A stretch of DNA of 64,000 nt from Gp6-AA40 sp036407095 (GTDB lineage: Bacteria > Acidobacteriota > Vicinamibacteria > Vicinamibacterales > UBA2999), in assembly GCA_036407095.1 (NCBI GenBank), contig DASWZV010000081.1, forward strand, positions 124,001-188,000. The letters are read 5' to 3'. The position numbers and the translations under genes are program-made. Below are positions 16,584-25,529 of this stretch, piece by piece. The first letter of the stretch is position 1; each line of letters starts with the position of its first letter. Under the pieces are notes generated by a model. The model saw only the letters and a program-made list of their open reading frames with translations. It was not told the origin of the DNA and did not search any database.

Positions 16584-16903
16584 CGATGCCCTCCTTCGTG
16601 AAACGGGTGGGACCAACGGCCTGATGCGGCAAACTCGGTACCTGAAACCCGGCATCGGGCCGGAGGCGCTAACCTGCAGGGAGCAGGACCCTTATACCCA
16701 CATTCACAATTGGAGTCACGCCGGCGACACGGATGGCAGGCACAATATCGTGATCGACCCTCACTTTTGGTGTAGCGCAGACGCGCGCAGGACGCGACCT
16801 GATGTCAGCGCCACGTCAACGCCAGCGATGCGCAGTCCGAAGATCCGCGCGGCGAGGATCGACGCGAGCGTGTCGCCCCCTCGCTCGCGAGAAGTAGAGC
16901 ACG
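16584..16903. other. Divergent intergenic region
   Basis: The space between the minus-strand membrane-protein gene and the plus-strand isomerase-like gene. It contains the ribosome-binding site of the former at its left end and the promoter of the latter just to its right. Open frames crossing it lack start signals and typical composition; I see no gene or structured RNA here. Confidence 0.4.
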
Positions 16904-16932
16904 TTCACTTCTCCCCGGCTCGGAAGTATAGT
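16904..16932 (+). promoter_or_regulatory. Probable leaderless promoter of the isomerase-like gene
   Basis: TTCACT (16904-16909), a 17-base spacer and TATAGT (16927-16932), with the ATG six bases later. As at 13222 and 14206, transcription would begin at or next to the start codon. No Shine-Dalgarno is seen upstream of this ATG. Confidence 0.55.
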
Positions 16933-16938
16933 GCCGGC

Positions 16939-17832
16939 ATGAACAGACGAGAATTCCTGGCCGGCATCGCGGTCGCGCCGTTGGCCGCATCTCCATTGCG
17001 CGACCAGGCACAGCCAGCAACACCGCAAGGTGCCGCGCCCGCGCGCCAGCGGGTCAAGCTCAAGCAGAGCGTTATGGCGTCGGTATGGGGAATGGGATCG
17101 ACGCTCTCCTTCGAAGAGCGGTGCAAGGTTCTCGCGCGCATCGGCTTCAAGGGTGTCGACCTCCCTACACCCGAGCAGGCGCCGGTGCTGAAGCAGTACG
17201 GCCTCGCGCCCGCACTGATGACCGGCGCCGGCACCACGTTCCAGGACGGGCTGATCCGCAAAGAACTCCATGACAAGTTCGAGGCCGCGTTTCACGCCGG
17301 CATCGACACCTGCGCCGCCGTCGGCTGCCCGACGCTGATCGCGATGCCCGGCGAGCGGCGCGGCATGTCGCGCGAAGAGTCGGTCGACAACGCGGCGGCT
17401 ATCCTCAGCCGCGTCAAGGGCTACGCCGAGCAGAAGAACGTGACGCTCTGCATGGAGATCACCAACTCGAAGGTCGTCGCCGATCAGCGGACCGATCAGG
17501 TGTTCAATCACCTGGCATGGGGCTTCGACGTCTGCCGCAAGGTCAACTCGCCGCGGGTGAAGATCCTCTACGACATCTATCACGTGCAGATCATGGACGG
17601 CGACGTGGTACGGAACCTGCGCGACAACATCGACATGGTCTGCCACATTCACGTGGCCGGCGTGCCCAGCCGGCAGGAGATCGATGACACGCAGGAGTTG
17701 AACTACCGCTTCATCGCGAACGCGATCGCCGATCTCGGATTCACCGGTTTCGTCGCGCACGAACATCGGCCCGGACCGGGGCGCGATCCGATCAAGAGTC
17801 TGGAGCAGTGTTTTGCAGTCATGAACGTCTGA
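16939..17832 (+). CDS. Tat-exported sugar phosphate isomerase/epimerase-like TIM barrel
   Basis: Begins MNRREFLAGIAVAPLAAS, a twin-arginine signal. The body is a xylose-isomerase-like TIM barrel of the hydroxypyruvate isomerase type. VTLCMEITNS supplies the first metal Glu, VKILYDIYHVQIMDGD the Asp-His pair, HIHVAGVPSRQEID the next metal region, and GFVAHEHRPG a conserved late His-Glu-His block. Members isomerise or epimerise sugars or hydroxypyruvate; export to the periplasm suggests degradation of an unusual sugar or lactone. It is followed 65 bases later by a Tat-exported amidohydrolase. Exact substrate unknown. Confidence 0.85.
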   Translation: MNRREFLAGIAVAPLAASPLRDQAQPATPQGAAPARQRVKLKQSVMASVWGMGSTLSFEERCKVLARIGFKGVDLPTPEQAPVLKQYGLAPALMTGAGTTFQDGLIRKELHDKFEAAFHAGIDTCAAVGCPTLIAMPGERRGMSREESVDNAAAILSRVKGYAEQKNVTLCMEITNSKVVADQRTDQVFNHLAWGFDVCRKVNSPRVKILYDIYHVQIMDGDVVRNLRDNIDMVCHIHVAGVPSRQEIDDTQELNYRFIANAIADLGFTGFVAHEHRPGPGRDPIKSLEQCFAVMNV

Positions 17833-17897
17833 ACCTCGAACGAAGGTTCAGTGGGTTCAGGAGGTTCAGCGCGCACGGACGCTCGAGGGAGGCACTC

Positions 17898-19667
17898 ATG
17901 TCGACCACGTCGTGTGTCCATCCATCACGTCGTGAGTTCATGACCGCTGCGACAGCAGCTGCGGGGATCGTGGCTGCGGCGTGCGGCACTTCACAGGTCA
18001 GCGGGCAGCAGTCGACCACGACGGCGCAGACCCGCGACCTCGTGGGCGACGCGCGCAAGCGCCGCATCCTGCTCCGCGGCGGCGTCGTGCTCACGCTCGA
18101 TCCCAAGGTCGGAGACTTCGAGAAGGCCGACATCCTGATCGACGGGAAGCGGATCGCGCAGATCGCGCCCGATATCGCGGCTAGCGACGCCGAGGTCGTC
18201 GACTGCTCGGGCACGATCGTCATGCCCGGCTTCATCACGACCCACCACCATCAGTACGAGACGCTGCAGCGCAGCATCATCGCGGACGGGCTCCTGTTCG
18301 GTTCGTGGCCGCAGGAGACCTATACATCCGTCGTCCAGAACATCTGGACCGCGGGACGGGTTGCCGATCCGCAGCACCCCGGCAGATTCGTCTGGGACCT
18401 GGGACGCGTGCCATACGATCCCGAGGACTGCTACATCTCCGAGCTGGTGGCGTGCCTCAGCGAAATCAGTCAGGGCATCACCACGGGGACCGACACCTCT
18501 CAGTCCAGCCACTCACCCGAGCACACCGACGCGATGATCAAAGGCCTGATGGATTCAGGCCGACGCATGGTGTTCGCATACAGCGGCGGGACGGACCGAA
18601 GCGCGCAAGGCATCCCCTTCGAGTTCCCCGGCGCGATGAAGGACACCTCGAAGGGCATCGGTCGGATCGCGAAGCAGTACTTCAGCTCGAAGGACCAACT
18701 GGTGACGCTCGGCTTCGCTGGCGGCCCTGTCGTCGCATTCGACGGCGCTTCGTATACGGGATGGCAGCTCGGTCGAGCGTTCGGTGCATCGCTCCACAAC
18801 CATGTCGTCGGCAACCCGAAGACGATTGTTGCGGCTGCAGCCGATCCGAGAAACGGCAGCGACTGGTCGGACGTCACCTTCATCCATGCGACCAGGTGGC
18901 AGGACGCACCGCGCGCACAGATCGGCGCCGGCGACTCTGCTTACCCGGCCGGCGTTCGATCGAAGGCGTGGGAGATCTGCCGCGACCGCGGCGCGCACGT
19001 CTCGATCGCGAACCTGATCGAGATGCAGATGCGGCACGGCATGCCTCCCTTTCAGGACGCGCTGAATCACGGCATCCTGCCCAGCCTGAGTCCCGACGTC
19101 GACACGAACATGACGACCGATCCGTTCTCGTTGATGCGCGGGGCGTTCTGTACACAACGTGCGCTGGCAAACGACCTCGCCTTCCCGGAGAGCAATCCCG
19201 GCGGTCTCCCGATTCCGCAACTGCTCACGTCTCGGCAGGTGATCGAGATGGCGACCATCGCAGGTGCGGCATCGAATCGCATCCTCGACAAGGTCGGCAC
19301 GCTGACACCAGGGAAGGAAGCCGACATCGTCGTCCTCGAGGCCCGACACATCAACACCTGGCCGATGAACAACGTCCCCGGCACGGTCGTGACGATGATG
19401 AACCCGAGCCACGTGCGGGACGTGATGATCGCGGGGAAGGTCGTCTACTGGAAGCGTCAGCTCGTGGGGTGGGACGTCGACAAGCTGCTTCGTCAGATCG
19501 AGCAGGCGCGCGACCGCGTGCTCGCACGCATCAACGGGCCGGCCAAAGTGGGATCGCTTCCGAAAGGTGACAACAGTTCGAGCAATCCCTATCGTCCGAA
19601 CTTCCTCGGTAGCTGCTGCTTCAAGGGGCAGAACACCACCGCGCCCGAGTACGCATTGCGGCCGTAG
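17898..19667 (+). CDS. Tat-exported amidohydrolase (cytosine deaminase/ATZ-TRZ-like)
   Basis: N-terminal twin-arginine signal SRREFMTAATAAAGIVAAAC. The amidohydrolase core begins at about residue 58 (LLRGGVVLTLDPKVGDFE). PGFITTHHHQY carries the metal-binding His pair region (residues 116-118), LSPDVDTNM the late Asp, and TLTPGKEADIVVL the usual closing beta-sandwich. At 589 residues it is long for the family. Family members hydrolyse or deaminate cyclic amides and N-heterocycles using one metal ion. The start is supported by GAGGGAGG upstream. It sits next to a Tat-exported isomerase-like protein, suggesting a shared catabolic role, which is inference. Confidence 0.87.
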   Translation: MSTTSCVHPSRREFMTAATAAAGIVAAACGTSQVSGQQSTTTAQTRDLVGDARKRRILLRGGVVLTLDPKVGDFEKADILIDGKRIAQIAPDIAASDAEVVDCSGTIVMPGFITTHHHQYETLQRSIIADGLLFGSWPQETYTSVVQNIWTAGRVADPQHPGRFVWDLGRVPYDPEDCYISELVACLSEISQGITTGTDTSQSSHSPEHTDAMIKGLMDSGRRMVFAYSGGTDRSAQGIPFEFPGAMKDTSKGIGRIAKQYFSSKDQLVTLGFAGGPVVAFDGASYTGWQLGRAFGASLHNHVVGNPKTIVAAAADPRNGSDWSDVTFIHATRWQDAPRAQIGAGDSAYPAGVRSKAWEICRDRGAHVSIANLIEMQMRHGMPPFQDALNHGILPSLSPDVDTNMTTDPFSLMRGAFCTQRALANDLAFPESNPGGLPIPQLLTSRQVIEMATIAGAASNRILDKVGTLTPGKEADIVVLEARHINTWPMNNVPGTVVTMMNPSHVRDVMIAGKVVYWKRQLVGWDVDKLLRQIEQARDRVLARINGPAKVGSLPKGDNSSSNPYRPNFLGSCCFKGQNTTAPEYALRP

Positions 19668-19675
19668 ATCTCTTC

Positions 19676-19752
19676 CGCGCAGGCTGAAGCCTGCGCTCTA
19701 CGGGCGACTCATCCTCGCGTAGCGCGCGGGCTTCAGCCCGCGCGTAGAGCGC
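19676..19752. repeat. REP-like palindromes between convergent genes
   Basis: GCGCAGGCTGAAGCCTGCGC with a CTCTACG tail, then the divergent partner CGCGCGGGCTTCAGCCCGCG preceded by CGTAG. The two hairpins are in opposite orientation. A further copy of the first lies at 20609-20635. They separate the amidohydrolase stop from the TIGR03435 stop. Confidence 0.75.
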
Positions 19753-19759
19753 GTGAACC

Positions 19760-20593
19760 TCAGTTCGCCGTCGGCAGGTCAGCCCTGTCGATGACGAGGA
19801 TGTCGACGGGGCCGCGCTCGGATTCGAGCTTCAGTCCAAGCTGCTCGGGAAGAGCGGTAAACAGTGACAGGCCTTCCCGTGGTACGCCAAACCCATCGGC
19901 CGGGATGCCCACTGGGAGCTGGGGTTCGGTCTCCAGCTCGACGTCCCATGCTCCGGTCAACCCGGTCTTGTCGACGACGACTCGTTTCGCTTGCGGCTGA
20001 AGCTGTTTAGCGATGGCCGACATCGGCTGACCTTCGATGAGCATCGTCTGACTGCCGCCGCCCAGGCGCGCCCTGAAAAGGCAGGACGGGGGATCGCCAG
20101 CTTGTGGTGGCGCGGTCGGCGGCTTGTAGTCAGGCCCGCGCGCCGCAACGATCGCAGGGCAATCAACCGCGGACTGTTTCAACTTCGGACCAAGTCTCCT
20201 GTCACTGCGCGCGAACACGAGTGCATAACGGGGTCGTTCCTGCGTTTCCAGATGCACCTTGAGATTGAATCGCTCGGCCAGCAGTCGCCTGACCATGAGC
20301 TGCATCTCTGCGGCCGGCCGAATGCGATCGGCCTTGGCTTCGACGTCGTAGTGACGCATTCTGATCCACTCGGGTCCACCTTCGATCTGGAAGTCCGAGA
20401 CCTGATACGCGTAGATCAGCAGTTGAGCGACCGTGATGTAGCGCCTCGTGAAGCGATCCGGCGGGCTCTGTGAGGGCGCAGGGCGATCGCTCTCCTTGAT
20501 GGAGACGGCCTCGAATGCAGGAGGATCCTGTGCGTGCAGAGGTAGCAACGAGAGAAGGGCGACCGACGTGAAAGCAACCACCACACGTTTCAC
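19760..20593 (-). CDS. TIGR03435 family protein
   Basis: Secreted protein (signal MKRVVVAFTSVALLSLLPLHA) with the hallmark opening PAFEAVSIKESD, then YITVAQLLIYAYQVSDFQIEGGPEW, RRLLAERFNLKVHLE and a C-terminal LPEQLGLKLESERGPVDILVI. This family is expanded almost exclusively in Acidobacteriota, sometimes with dozens of paralogues per genome, and its function is unknown. The 277-residue length is typical. It is the strongest single indicator of the lineage. REP-like hairpins flank both ends of the gene. Confidence 0.92.
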   Translation of the reverse strand: MKRVVVAFTSVALLSLLPLHAQDPPAFEAVSIKESDRPAPSQSPPDRFTRRYITVAQLLIYAYQVSDFQIEGGPEWIRMRHYDVEAKADRIRPAAEMQLMVRRLLAERFNLKVHLETQERPRYALVFARSDRRLGPKLKQSAVDCPAIVAARGPDYKPPTAPPQAGDPPSCLFRARLGGGSQTMLIEGQPMSAIAKQLQPQAKRVVVDKTGLTGAWDVELETEPQLPVGIPADGFGVPREGLSLFTALPEQLGLKLESERGPVDILVIDRADLPTAN

Positions 20594-20608
20594 GAGTGAG
20601 CTCCGATC

Positions 20609-20635
20609 CGCGCAGGCTGAAGCCTGCGCTCTACG
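20609..20635. repeat. REP-like palindrome with CTCTACG tail
   Basis: Second copy of GCGCAGGCTGAAGCCTGCGC followed by TCTACG, between the start of the TIGR03435 gene and the end of the M20 peptidase gene. Identical over the palindrome to the copy at 19676. Confidence 0.75.
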
Positions 20636-20645
20636 TTCGGTGCGC

Positions 20646-22028
20646 CTACTTTGCCAACGTCGTGATCAGTCGGTACTGGAACTCGAGGTCTTCGTTGAAC
20701 TGCTTGATGCCGACGCGCTCGTCGCGGCCGTGCGCGCGCACGTCGTCGATGTCGTCGAAGAGACCGTCGACGCCGAACGTCGGGATGCCGGCGTTGCGCA
20801 GATAGAGTCCGTCGGTCGCACCAGTGCTCATCGTCGGCACGACCGGCACGCCCGGGAACATCGACGCGACGATCGTGCCGACCGCGCTCATGACGTCGTC
20901 TCGAAGCACCGCCGGCTTGCTTGGCGTGGCTTCGCCGACGAGCGACAACTGAATCTGCGGATCGGCCACGATCTTCGTCAGTGTTGCCAGGACCTGCATC
21001 GGGGACGTGCCCGGGAGGATCCGGCAGTTCACGTTCGCGGCGGCGAGTTGTGGCAGCGCGTTCAGCGCGTGTCCGCCTTCGAGCTTCGTCGCCACACAGG
21101 TCGTCCGCATGATCGAGTTGAAGTACGGCGACTGCGCCGACAGCCGCGCCGCGGCCGCAAGGTCGGCCGGCGTCTTCGACACGGCGATCATGTCGGCTCG
21201 TGTCTGTGCGTCGGTCTGGCCGGGAGCGGAACGCTCGAAATACGTGCGCGTGATCCCGCTCAACTCCACCGGGAAGTCGAACGCGGCGAGCTTGGACAAG
21301 CCAGCCGACAGGCGATAGATCGCATTGTCCTTGATCGGCATCGAGCTGTGGCCGCCCGCGTTGTGCACTTCGAGGCGGAAATCCTGGTACACCTTTTCCG
21401 CGGCCTGCACTTCATTCGTCAGGTACTTGCCCTTGCGCATCACGCCGCCGCCACCTTCGTTGATCGCGTACTCGGCGTCGATCAGCTCGCGATGGTTGGC
21501 GATCAGCCACTTCACGCCGTTGAAGTTGCCACCCTCTTCATCGGCGGTGAGCGCCAGGATCAGATCGCGCGAGGGCACGAACCCCTCGGACTTGAGTCGC
21601 AGCAGGTTGGCCACGAACACCGCCGCCATCGTCTTGTCGTCGGCAGTGCCACGCCCATACAGGTAGCCGTCCTTCTCGGTCAGCGTGAACGGATCGAACG
21701 ACCATTCCTCGCGCTTCGCTTCGACGACATCGAGATGCGCCAGCAGGAGCAACGGGCGCTTCGAGCCCATGCCGCGGTAGCGCACGACGAGGTTTCCCTT
21801 GCGCGGGTTCGGCCCGAGCACGTGCACGTCGGCATCGGGGAAACCGGCCGCTTTGAATCGCGCGGCCATCGCTTCGGCGGCGGCCGTCGTGCTGCCGACC
21901 GAGTCGGTCGTATCGATCTCGACGAGCTGTTTGAAGATCTCGCGCCCGCGCGTCTGATGCGGGTTCGTCTGCGCCGAGAGCGCGACACTGAAGACAAAGA
22001 TAACGAGAGTGGTTGTTCGCATGCGCAC
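20646..22028 (-). CDS. Secreted M20-family zinc peptidase
   Basis: 460 residues with a signal peptide (MRMRTTTLVIFVFSVALSAQ). M20 metal-binding blocks are in place: LLLLAHLDVVEA (His and Asp), GRGTADDKTMA (bridging Asp) and TADEEGGNFNG (catalytic Glu-Glu); HNAGGHSSMP marks the dimerisation lid domain, and GATDGLYLRNAGIPTFG the last ligand region. Such enzymes remove C-terminal or N-terminal residues from di- and tripeptides or hydrolyse N-acyl amino acids. Substrate class cannot be refined. It follows a cytochrome gene by 59 bases containing an AAAGGCGGCCCCTA repeat. Confidence 0.9.
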   Translation of the reverse strand: MRMRTTTLVIFVFSVALSAQTNPHQTRGREIFKQLVEIDTTDSVGSTTAAAEAMAARFKAAGFPDADVHVLGPNPRKGNLVVRYRGMGSKRPLLLLAHLDVVEAKREEWSFDPFTLTEKDGYLYGRGTADDKTMAAVFVANLLRLKSEGFVPSRDLILALTADEEGGNFNGVKWLIANHRELIDAEYAINEGGGGVMRKGKYLTNEVQAAEKVYQDFRLEVHNAGGHSSMPIKDNAIYRLSAGLSKLAAFDFPVELSGITRTYFERSAPGQTDAQTRADMIAVSKTPADLAAAARLSAQSPYFNSIMRTTCVATKLEGGHALNALPQLAAANVNCRILPGTSPMQVLATLTKIVADPQIQLSLVGEATPSKPAVLRDDVMSAVGTIVASMFPGVPVVPTMSTGATDGLYLRNAGIPTFGVDGLFDDIDDVRAHGRDERVGIKQFNEDLEFQYRLITTLAK

Positions 22029-22087
22029 AGGGATGGGCCGCCTGCCGCCTTCGCGCTCTGCGCTACAGCGGCCAGGAAAGGCGGCCC

Positions 22088-22606
22088 CTACTTAGGAAAC
22101 TCGGAACACGCGGCGACGTCGGAGCCCCAATACTCGATGCACTTGGCGCGGTCCATCGGGCCCTTGCCGACCACCTTCGCAAACAGGAAGTCCGCAACCT
22201 GATCGATCTCTCGAGCCTGCAGCGTTGCCGCCGGATCCGGCAGCGCACCCAGCTTCTGAAGATCGGCCTGCTTCATGCCGTAGCAGCGGCCGTCGCTGTA
22301 CGCGGCCTTGTCGAAGGCGGGCATGCCCTTGCCGGGAATGCCGCACTTGATCGCGATGATCAGCTTCTCGCGCGTCAGCTTCGTCGTCCGCAGGTTCGCG
22401 CCGTCGGGCATCTGCGTGTCCATCTTGCGCCCGTCAGCCGCCCAGCCGTGACACGCCTGACAGTCGGCCTTCGTTCTGAAGATCCGCATGCCCGCCGCGA
22501 CGTTCTCAGGCTCGGGTTCCTGCGCGCGCGGCGTCGTTTCCAGTGCAGCGCCCGCGAACAGCATCGTCGCCGTCGCGAGCGCAAGGACCTTGTAGAGGCG
22601 GGTCAT
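22088..22606 (-). CDS. Secreted monohaem c-type cytochrome
   Basis: Signal peptide (MTRLYKVLALATATMLFAGA) and one haem-binding site, CQACHGW. IKCGIPGKGMPAFDKAAYSD supplies the axial-Met region, and CYGMKQADLQ and a C-terminal C...C pair add possible disulfides. Class I cytochrome c proteins of this size accept electrons from quinoproteins in the periplasm. It is 38 bases downstream of the YVTN propeller gene. I start at the ATG preceded by AAGGCGGG; an ATG nine codons upstream is also possible. Confidence 0.85.
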   Translation of the reverse strand: MTRLYKVLALATATMLFAGAALETTPRAQEPEPENVAAGMRIFRTKADCQACHGWAADGRKMDTQMPDGANLRTTKLTREKLIIAIKCGIPGKGMPAFDKAAYSDGRCYGMKQADLQKLGALPDPAATLQAREIDQVADFLFAKVVGKGPMDRAKCIEYWGSDVAACSEFPK

Positions 22607-22644
22607 TCGACCCGCCTTGAATCGGCCATCCAACGAGTAATCCC

Positions 22645-23673
22645 CTATTGGAGCGTCACGGTCACGTTGCGCTTCGGAACGTACCCGACCTTCACCTTCG
22701 TGGTCTCTTTCATCGTCGCGACATCGACGACCGACACGTCGTTGGTCACCGGGTTCGCGACGTACGCCGTCTTACCGTCCGGCGTCAGCGTGACCCAGCC
22801 CGCACCCTTGCCGGTCAGCTCGGCGCTCCCCAGCAGCTTCAGATCGGGCAGTGAGTACGAATAGAGATAGTTGTTGAGCCGACTGCAGACCACCAGCGTC
22901 TTGCCATCGGCGGTCACCGCCATCCCATGCGACGGATCGGAGCCCTGCGGCACCGTCTGCTTTCCAGGCGGCAGGTCCGGATTCTGAATGCGTCGAAGCT
23001 CCTTCCGCGTCGCGAAGTCGACCACGGCAAAGCCGTTGAAACCGGTGAGCTGCGCGAAGATCCACTTGGTCGAGCCGTCGGGGTTCGTGTTGAACGTCAT
23101 CGGACGAATCCCAAGGTCCATCTCGATCGTCCACGCCGGCTCGTTCGTCTTGGCATCGATCACGTTGATCGTCTTGCCGGCAATCGATCCCGCCACGACA
23201 TACTTCCCGTCGGGAGTGACATAGGCGTTGTGGATCGTCCCCTTGGTCGGGACGTTCTTGACCCGCGTACGCGTCGTCGTGTCGATCACGTCGACGCCTC
23301 CGGGTTCCTGGATGATCCCGACGTAGACATATCGACCGTCCTTGGCGACGGCCATGTTGTTCGGGTGTCCGCTGAGCGGGACTTTCGCGAGGACCTTCAG
23401 CGTCTTCGCGTCGACGATGTCGAGCGTGCTTTCCGCTTCATCGCTCACATAAATCTTCGAGCCGTCGGGCGCGGCGCCGGCACCGTGACCAGCTTCGATG
23501 CCAGTGATTTCCCCCACCACCTTGTTGCTGGCGGGATCGATGAGCGACACGTTGTCACCGGCGCTGTTGGTCTGGATGATGCGGACCTTGTGCTGCTGAG
23601 CGGAGAGCGACATCGCGCAGACCGCGACTACTGCGATTGCGACCACGGGGCCGATCATTCGTTTTGTCATCAT
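22645..23673 (-). CDS. Secreted YVTN-type beta-propeller protein
   Basis: After a signal peptide (MIGPVVAIAVVAVCAMSLSA) come about seven repeats of the YVTN/lactonase-like type, for example GDNVSLIDPASNKVVGEI, STLDIVDAKTLKVLAKV, TINVIDAKTNEP and NDVSVVDVATMKETTKV, each preceded by a PDGxxxYV segment. The domain is a seven-bladed propeller used for binding or surface display; no catalytic site is evident. AGGAG precedes the double ATG used here. Neighbouring cytochromes suggest a periplasmic redox cluster. Confidence 0.85.
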   Translation of the reverse strand: MMTKRMIGPVVAIAVVAVCAMSLSAQQHKVRIIQTNSAGDNVSLIDPASNKVVGEITGIEAGHGAGAAPDGSKIYVSDEAESTLDIVDAKTLKVLAKVPLSGHPNNMAVAKDGRYVYVGIIQEPGGVDVIDTTTRTRVKNVPTKGTIHNAYVTPDGKYVVAGSIAGKTINVIDAKTNEPAWTIEMDLGIRPMTFNTNPDGSTKWIFAQLTGFNGFAVVDFATRKELRRIQNPDLPPGKQTVPQGSDPSHGMAVTADGKTLVVCSRLNNYLYSYSLPDLKLLGSAELTGKGAGWVTLTPDGKTAYVANPVTNDVSVVDVATMKETTKVKVGYVPKRNVTVTLQ

Positions 23674-23694
23674 CGACTCCTGCGGCGAGCCTGG

Positions 23695-23790
23695 AGAACA
23701 GGCCCCCCCTAAACTGTCCGCTACCCTACCAGCCCCACGCGCCCGAAAGGCGCGCCCCACCGACGCCGAAGGCGTCGGCCCCATCTCGTC
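23695..23790. repeat. Spacer repeat with paired hairpins
   Basis: CGCGCCCGAAAGGCGCG and CCGACGCCGAAGGCGTCGG hairpins next to a CCCTACCAGCCCCA tract also found near 1755. They lie between the YVTN gene start and the 3' end of the upstream haem-protein gene. Confidence 0.6.
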
Positions 23791-24201
23791 CTACTTGCCT
23801 CCCATTATCCACGCTCTCAGCATTTGCCATTCGGGGTCATTCTGCGACTGCCAGTGCTTGCCGCCGCTGTGATAGAAGTCGCCGCCAGCCGATTCATCGA
23901 GCGGATGTATCAGCAGCGGGCTCTTCGGGTTGCCAGGGAAGGCCGCGCGCTGGAGGACGACGTCGAAGTTCTTGCGCGTCTCGTCCTCGGTCCATGCACT
24001 GCTTCCCTTCGCGAGCGGTTGCAGACGCATCGGCGTGCCGGACGTGTGGCACGCGACGCACCGCGCGTGGCCCGGGCGCTTCTTCAGGAACACGGGCTGG
24101 ATCTTCGTTTTGTACGTCTCGTAGTCCAACTTCGGCGCTGGCGTCGTTTGGGCCAGCAGCGCGGACAGCAGCAGCGCGAGGCTTGCAGATGCGAGATGCA
24201 C
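23791..24201 (-). CDS. Small secreted protein with one c-type haem motif
   Basis: 136 residues. Signal peptide MHLASASLALLLSALLAQ, then YETYKTKIQPVFLKKRPGHARCVACHTSG with a single CVACH haem site, then HPLDESAGGDFYHSGGKHWQ and EWQMLRAWI. IQPVF...RCVACH is the opening of the planctomycete/acidobacterial cytochrome-like domain often found beside DUF1501 and DUF1800 proteins. Probably a periplasmic electron carrier; partner unknown. It precedes the YVTN gene in the same direction. Confidence 0.78.
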   Translation of the reverse strand: MHLASASLALLLSALLAQTTPAPKLDYETYKTKIQPVFLKKRPGHARCVACHTSGTPMRLQPLAKGSSAWTEDETRKNFDVVLQRAAFPGNPKSPLLIHPLDESAGGDFYHSGGKHWQSQNDPEWQMLRAWIMGGK

Positions 24202-24253
24202 GAGTCCTCCTCAAAGGCCGCCTGAACGCGGCCTCTACGTACTACGCTACGTA

Positions 24254-25510
24254 CTACGCGAACACACCGAGCGGCTCGAACCTGCCCTTCAACACCATGG
24301 GCGTGTCATCGTAACCCAGCCACTCCTTGATCATGGTGGCGTACACGCGCCTGAAGTCGGTCGTCATCTTCATATTGCCGTCATCGAGATCGGTCAGGCT
24401 CGGATGGCGACCATAGAAGCCGCCCCTGACGCCGTGGCCGACCACGAACATCGGGGTGGCCGTTCCATGATCGGTACCGAGGCTGCCGTTCTCCTCCACG
24501 CGACGCCCGAACTCGGTGAAGATCATCATCGCCACGTCGTCGCCACGCCCGAGCCGCTTGATGTCGTCCATGAATCCGCGAACCGCGTCGGCGGTGTACA
24601 TCAGCAGCCGGGTGTGGAGATCCGCCTGCTGCACGTGCGTGTCGAACGAGTTGCCTGAATAGGTGACGTAATACACACGCGTCGGCATCTCGGCGGCGAT
24701 CAACGCCGCGACTCGCTGGAGGTTGCCGCCGAGCCCGCCGCCTTGCCCGTAGTCCACGGGCGTACGGTACGTCGACGAGGCGCGCCGGACCAGATCCGAG
24801 CTCTCGGTCGCATTCTGCGCGGTCGACGCGAGGAACTCCAGCGTGGCGTTGGTCGTCGCACGCGTCCTGCTCAACTCGGCGAGCGCGTGCTTCTCCTCGT
24901 CGTTCCCATCGCGTCTGAAGCGGGCGGGGTCGTCGAACACCAGCGGCGAGTGCTGCTGGCTCCGCACGGCGAGCGACTGCGACGTGCCGAGGTTCACGAT
25001 CATGTTGCGCGTGTGCGGGTCGTAGGTCCGATCGGCGAGCCGTCCGAGCCAGCCGAGCGTTTCGCCGCCATTGGGAACGCCGGTGTGCCAGAACCCCATC
25101 GATGAGAAGTGCGACAGGCTTGGATGCTCGTAGCCGCAGCCATGCACGACCGCGAGGTGACCGTCTTTGTAGAGGCGCTCGAAGCCGACCATCGACGGAT
25201 GGAAGCCGTATCCGCCGGCGACCGTGATTGCTTCGCTCTCTTTGATCCCGAGCTTCGGGCGCGCGCGATAGTACGCGGCGTCCCCGAATGGCACGACCGT
25301 ATTGAGTCCGTCGTTACCGCCCGAGAGCTCGACGACCACGAGGATGCGATTCGGGTACCTCTCGATGCTCGTCCCCGCAAGCGCCTGCGCCGCGAGCGCC
25401 GCCTGCGTGCGGGTCAAGACGAGCGGCAGCCCGGCACCGATCCCGATGCCGTACATGCCGCGAACCAGGAAGTCCCGACGCGAGCATTGACAGGATGCGT
25501 GTCGATTCAT
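24254..25510 (-). CDS. DUF1501 protein, Tat-exported
   Basis: 418 residues with a twin-arginine signal (CSRRDFLVRGMYGIGIGAGL). DUF1501 hallmarks: VVVELSGGNDGLNTVVPF, VHGCGYEHPSLSHFSSM, FDTHVQQADLHTRLL and TEFGRRVEENGSLGTDHG. The fold is alkaline-phosphatase/sulfatase-like, and FGRR...TDHG gives the metal-binding Asp and His. DUF1501 genes almost always accompany DUF1800 genes, as here. Function is unknown; hydrolysis of a surface polymer or sulfated glycan has been suggested for relatives, which I treat as speculative. Confidence 0.9.
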   Translation of the reverse strand: MNRHASCQCSRRDFLVRGMYGIGIGAGLPLVLTRTQAALAAQALAGTSIERYPNRILVVVELSGGNDGLNTVVPFGDAAYYRARPKLGIKESEAITVAGGYGFHPSMVGFERLYKDGHLAVVHGCGYEHPSLSHFSSMGFWHTGVPNGGETLGWLGRLADRTYDPHTRNMIVNLGTSQSLAVRSQQHSPLVFDDPARFRRDGNDEEKHALAELSRTRATTNATLEFLASTAQNATESSDLVRRASSTYRTPVDYGQGGGLGGNLQRVAALIAAEMPTRVYYVTYSGNSFDTHVQQADLHTRLLMYTADAVRGFMDDIKRLGRGDDVAMMIFTEFGRRVEENGSLGTDHGTATPMFVVGHGVRGGFYGRHPSLTDLDDGNMKMTTDFRRVYATMIKEWLGYDDTPMVLKGRFEPLGVFA

Positions 25511-25529
25511 AAGGCACCCTCACCTCACA

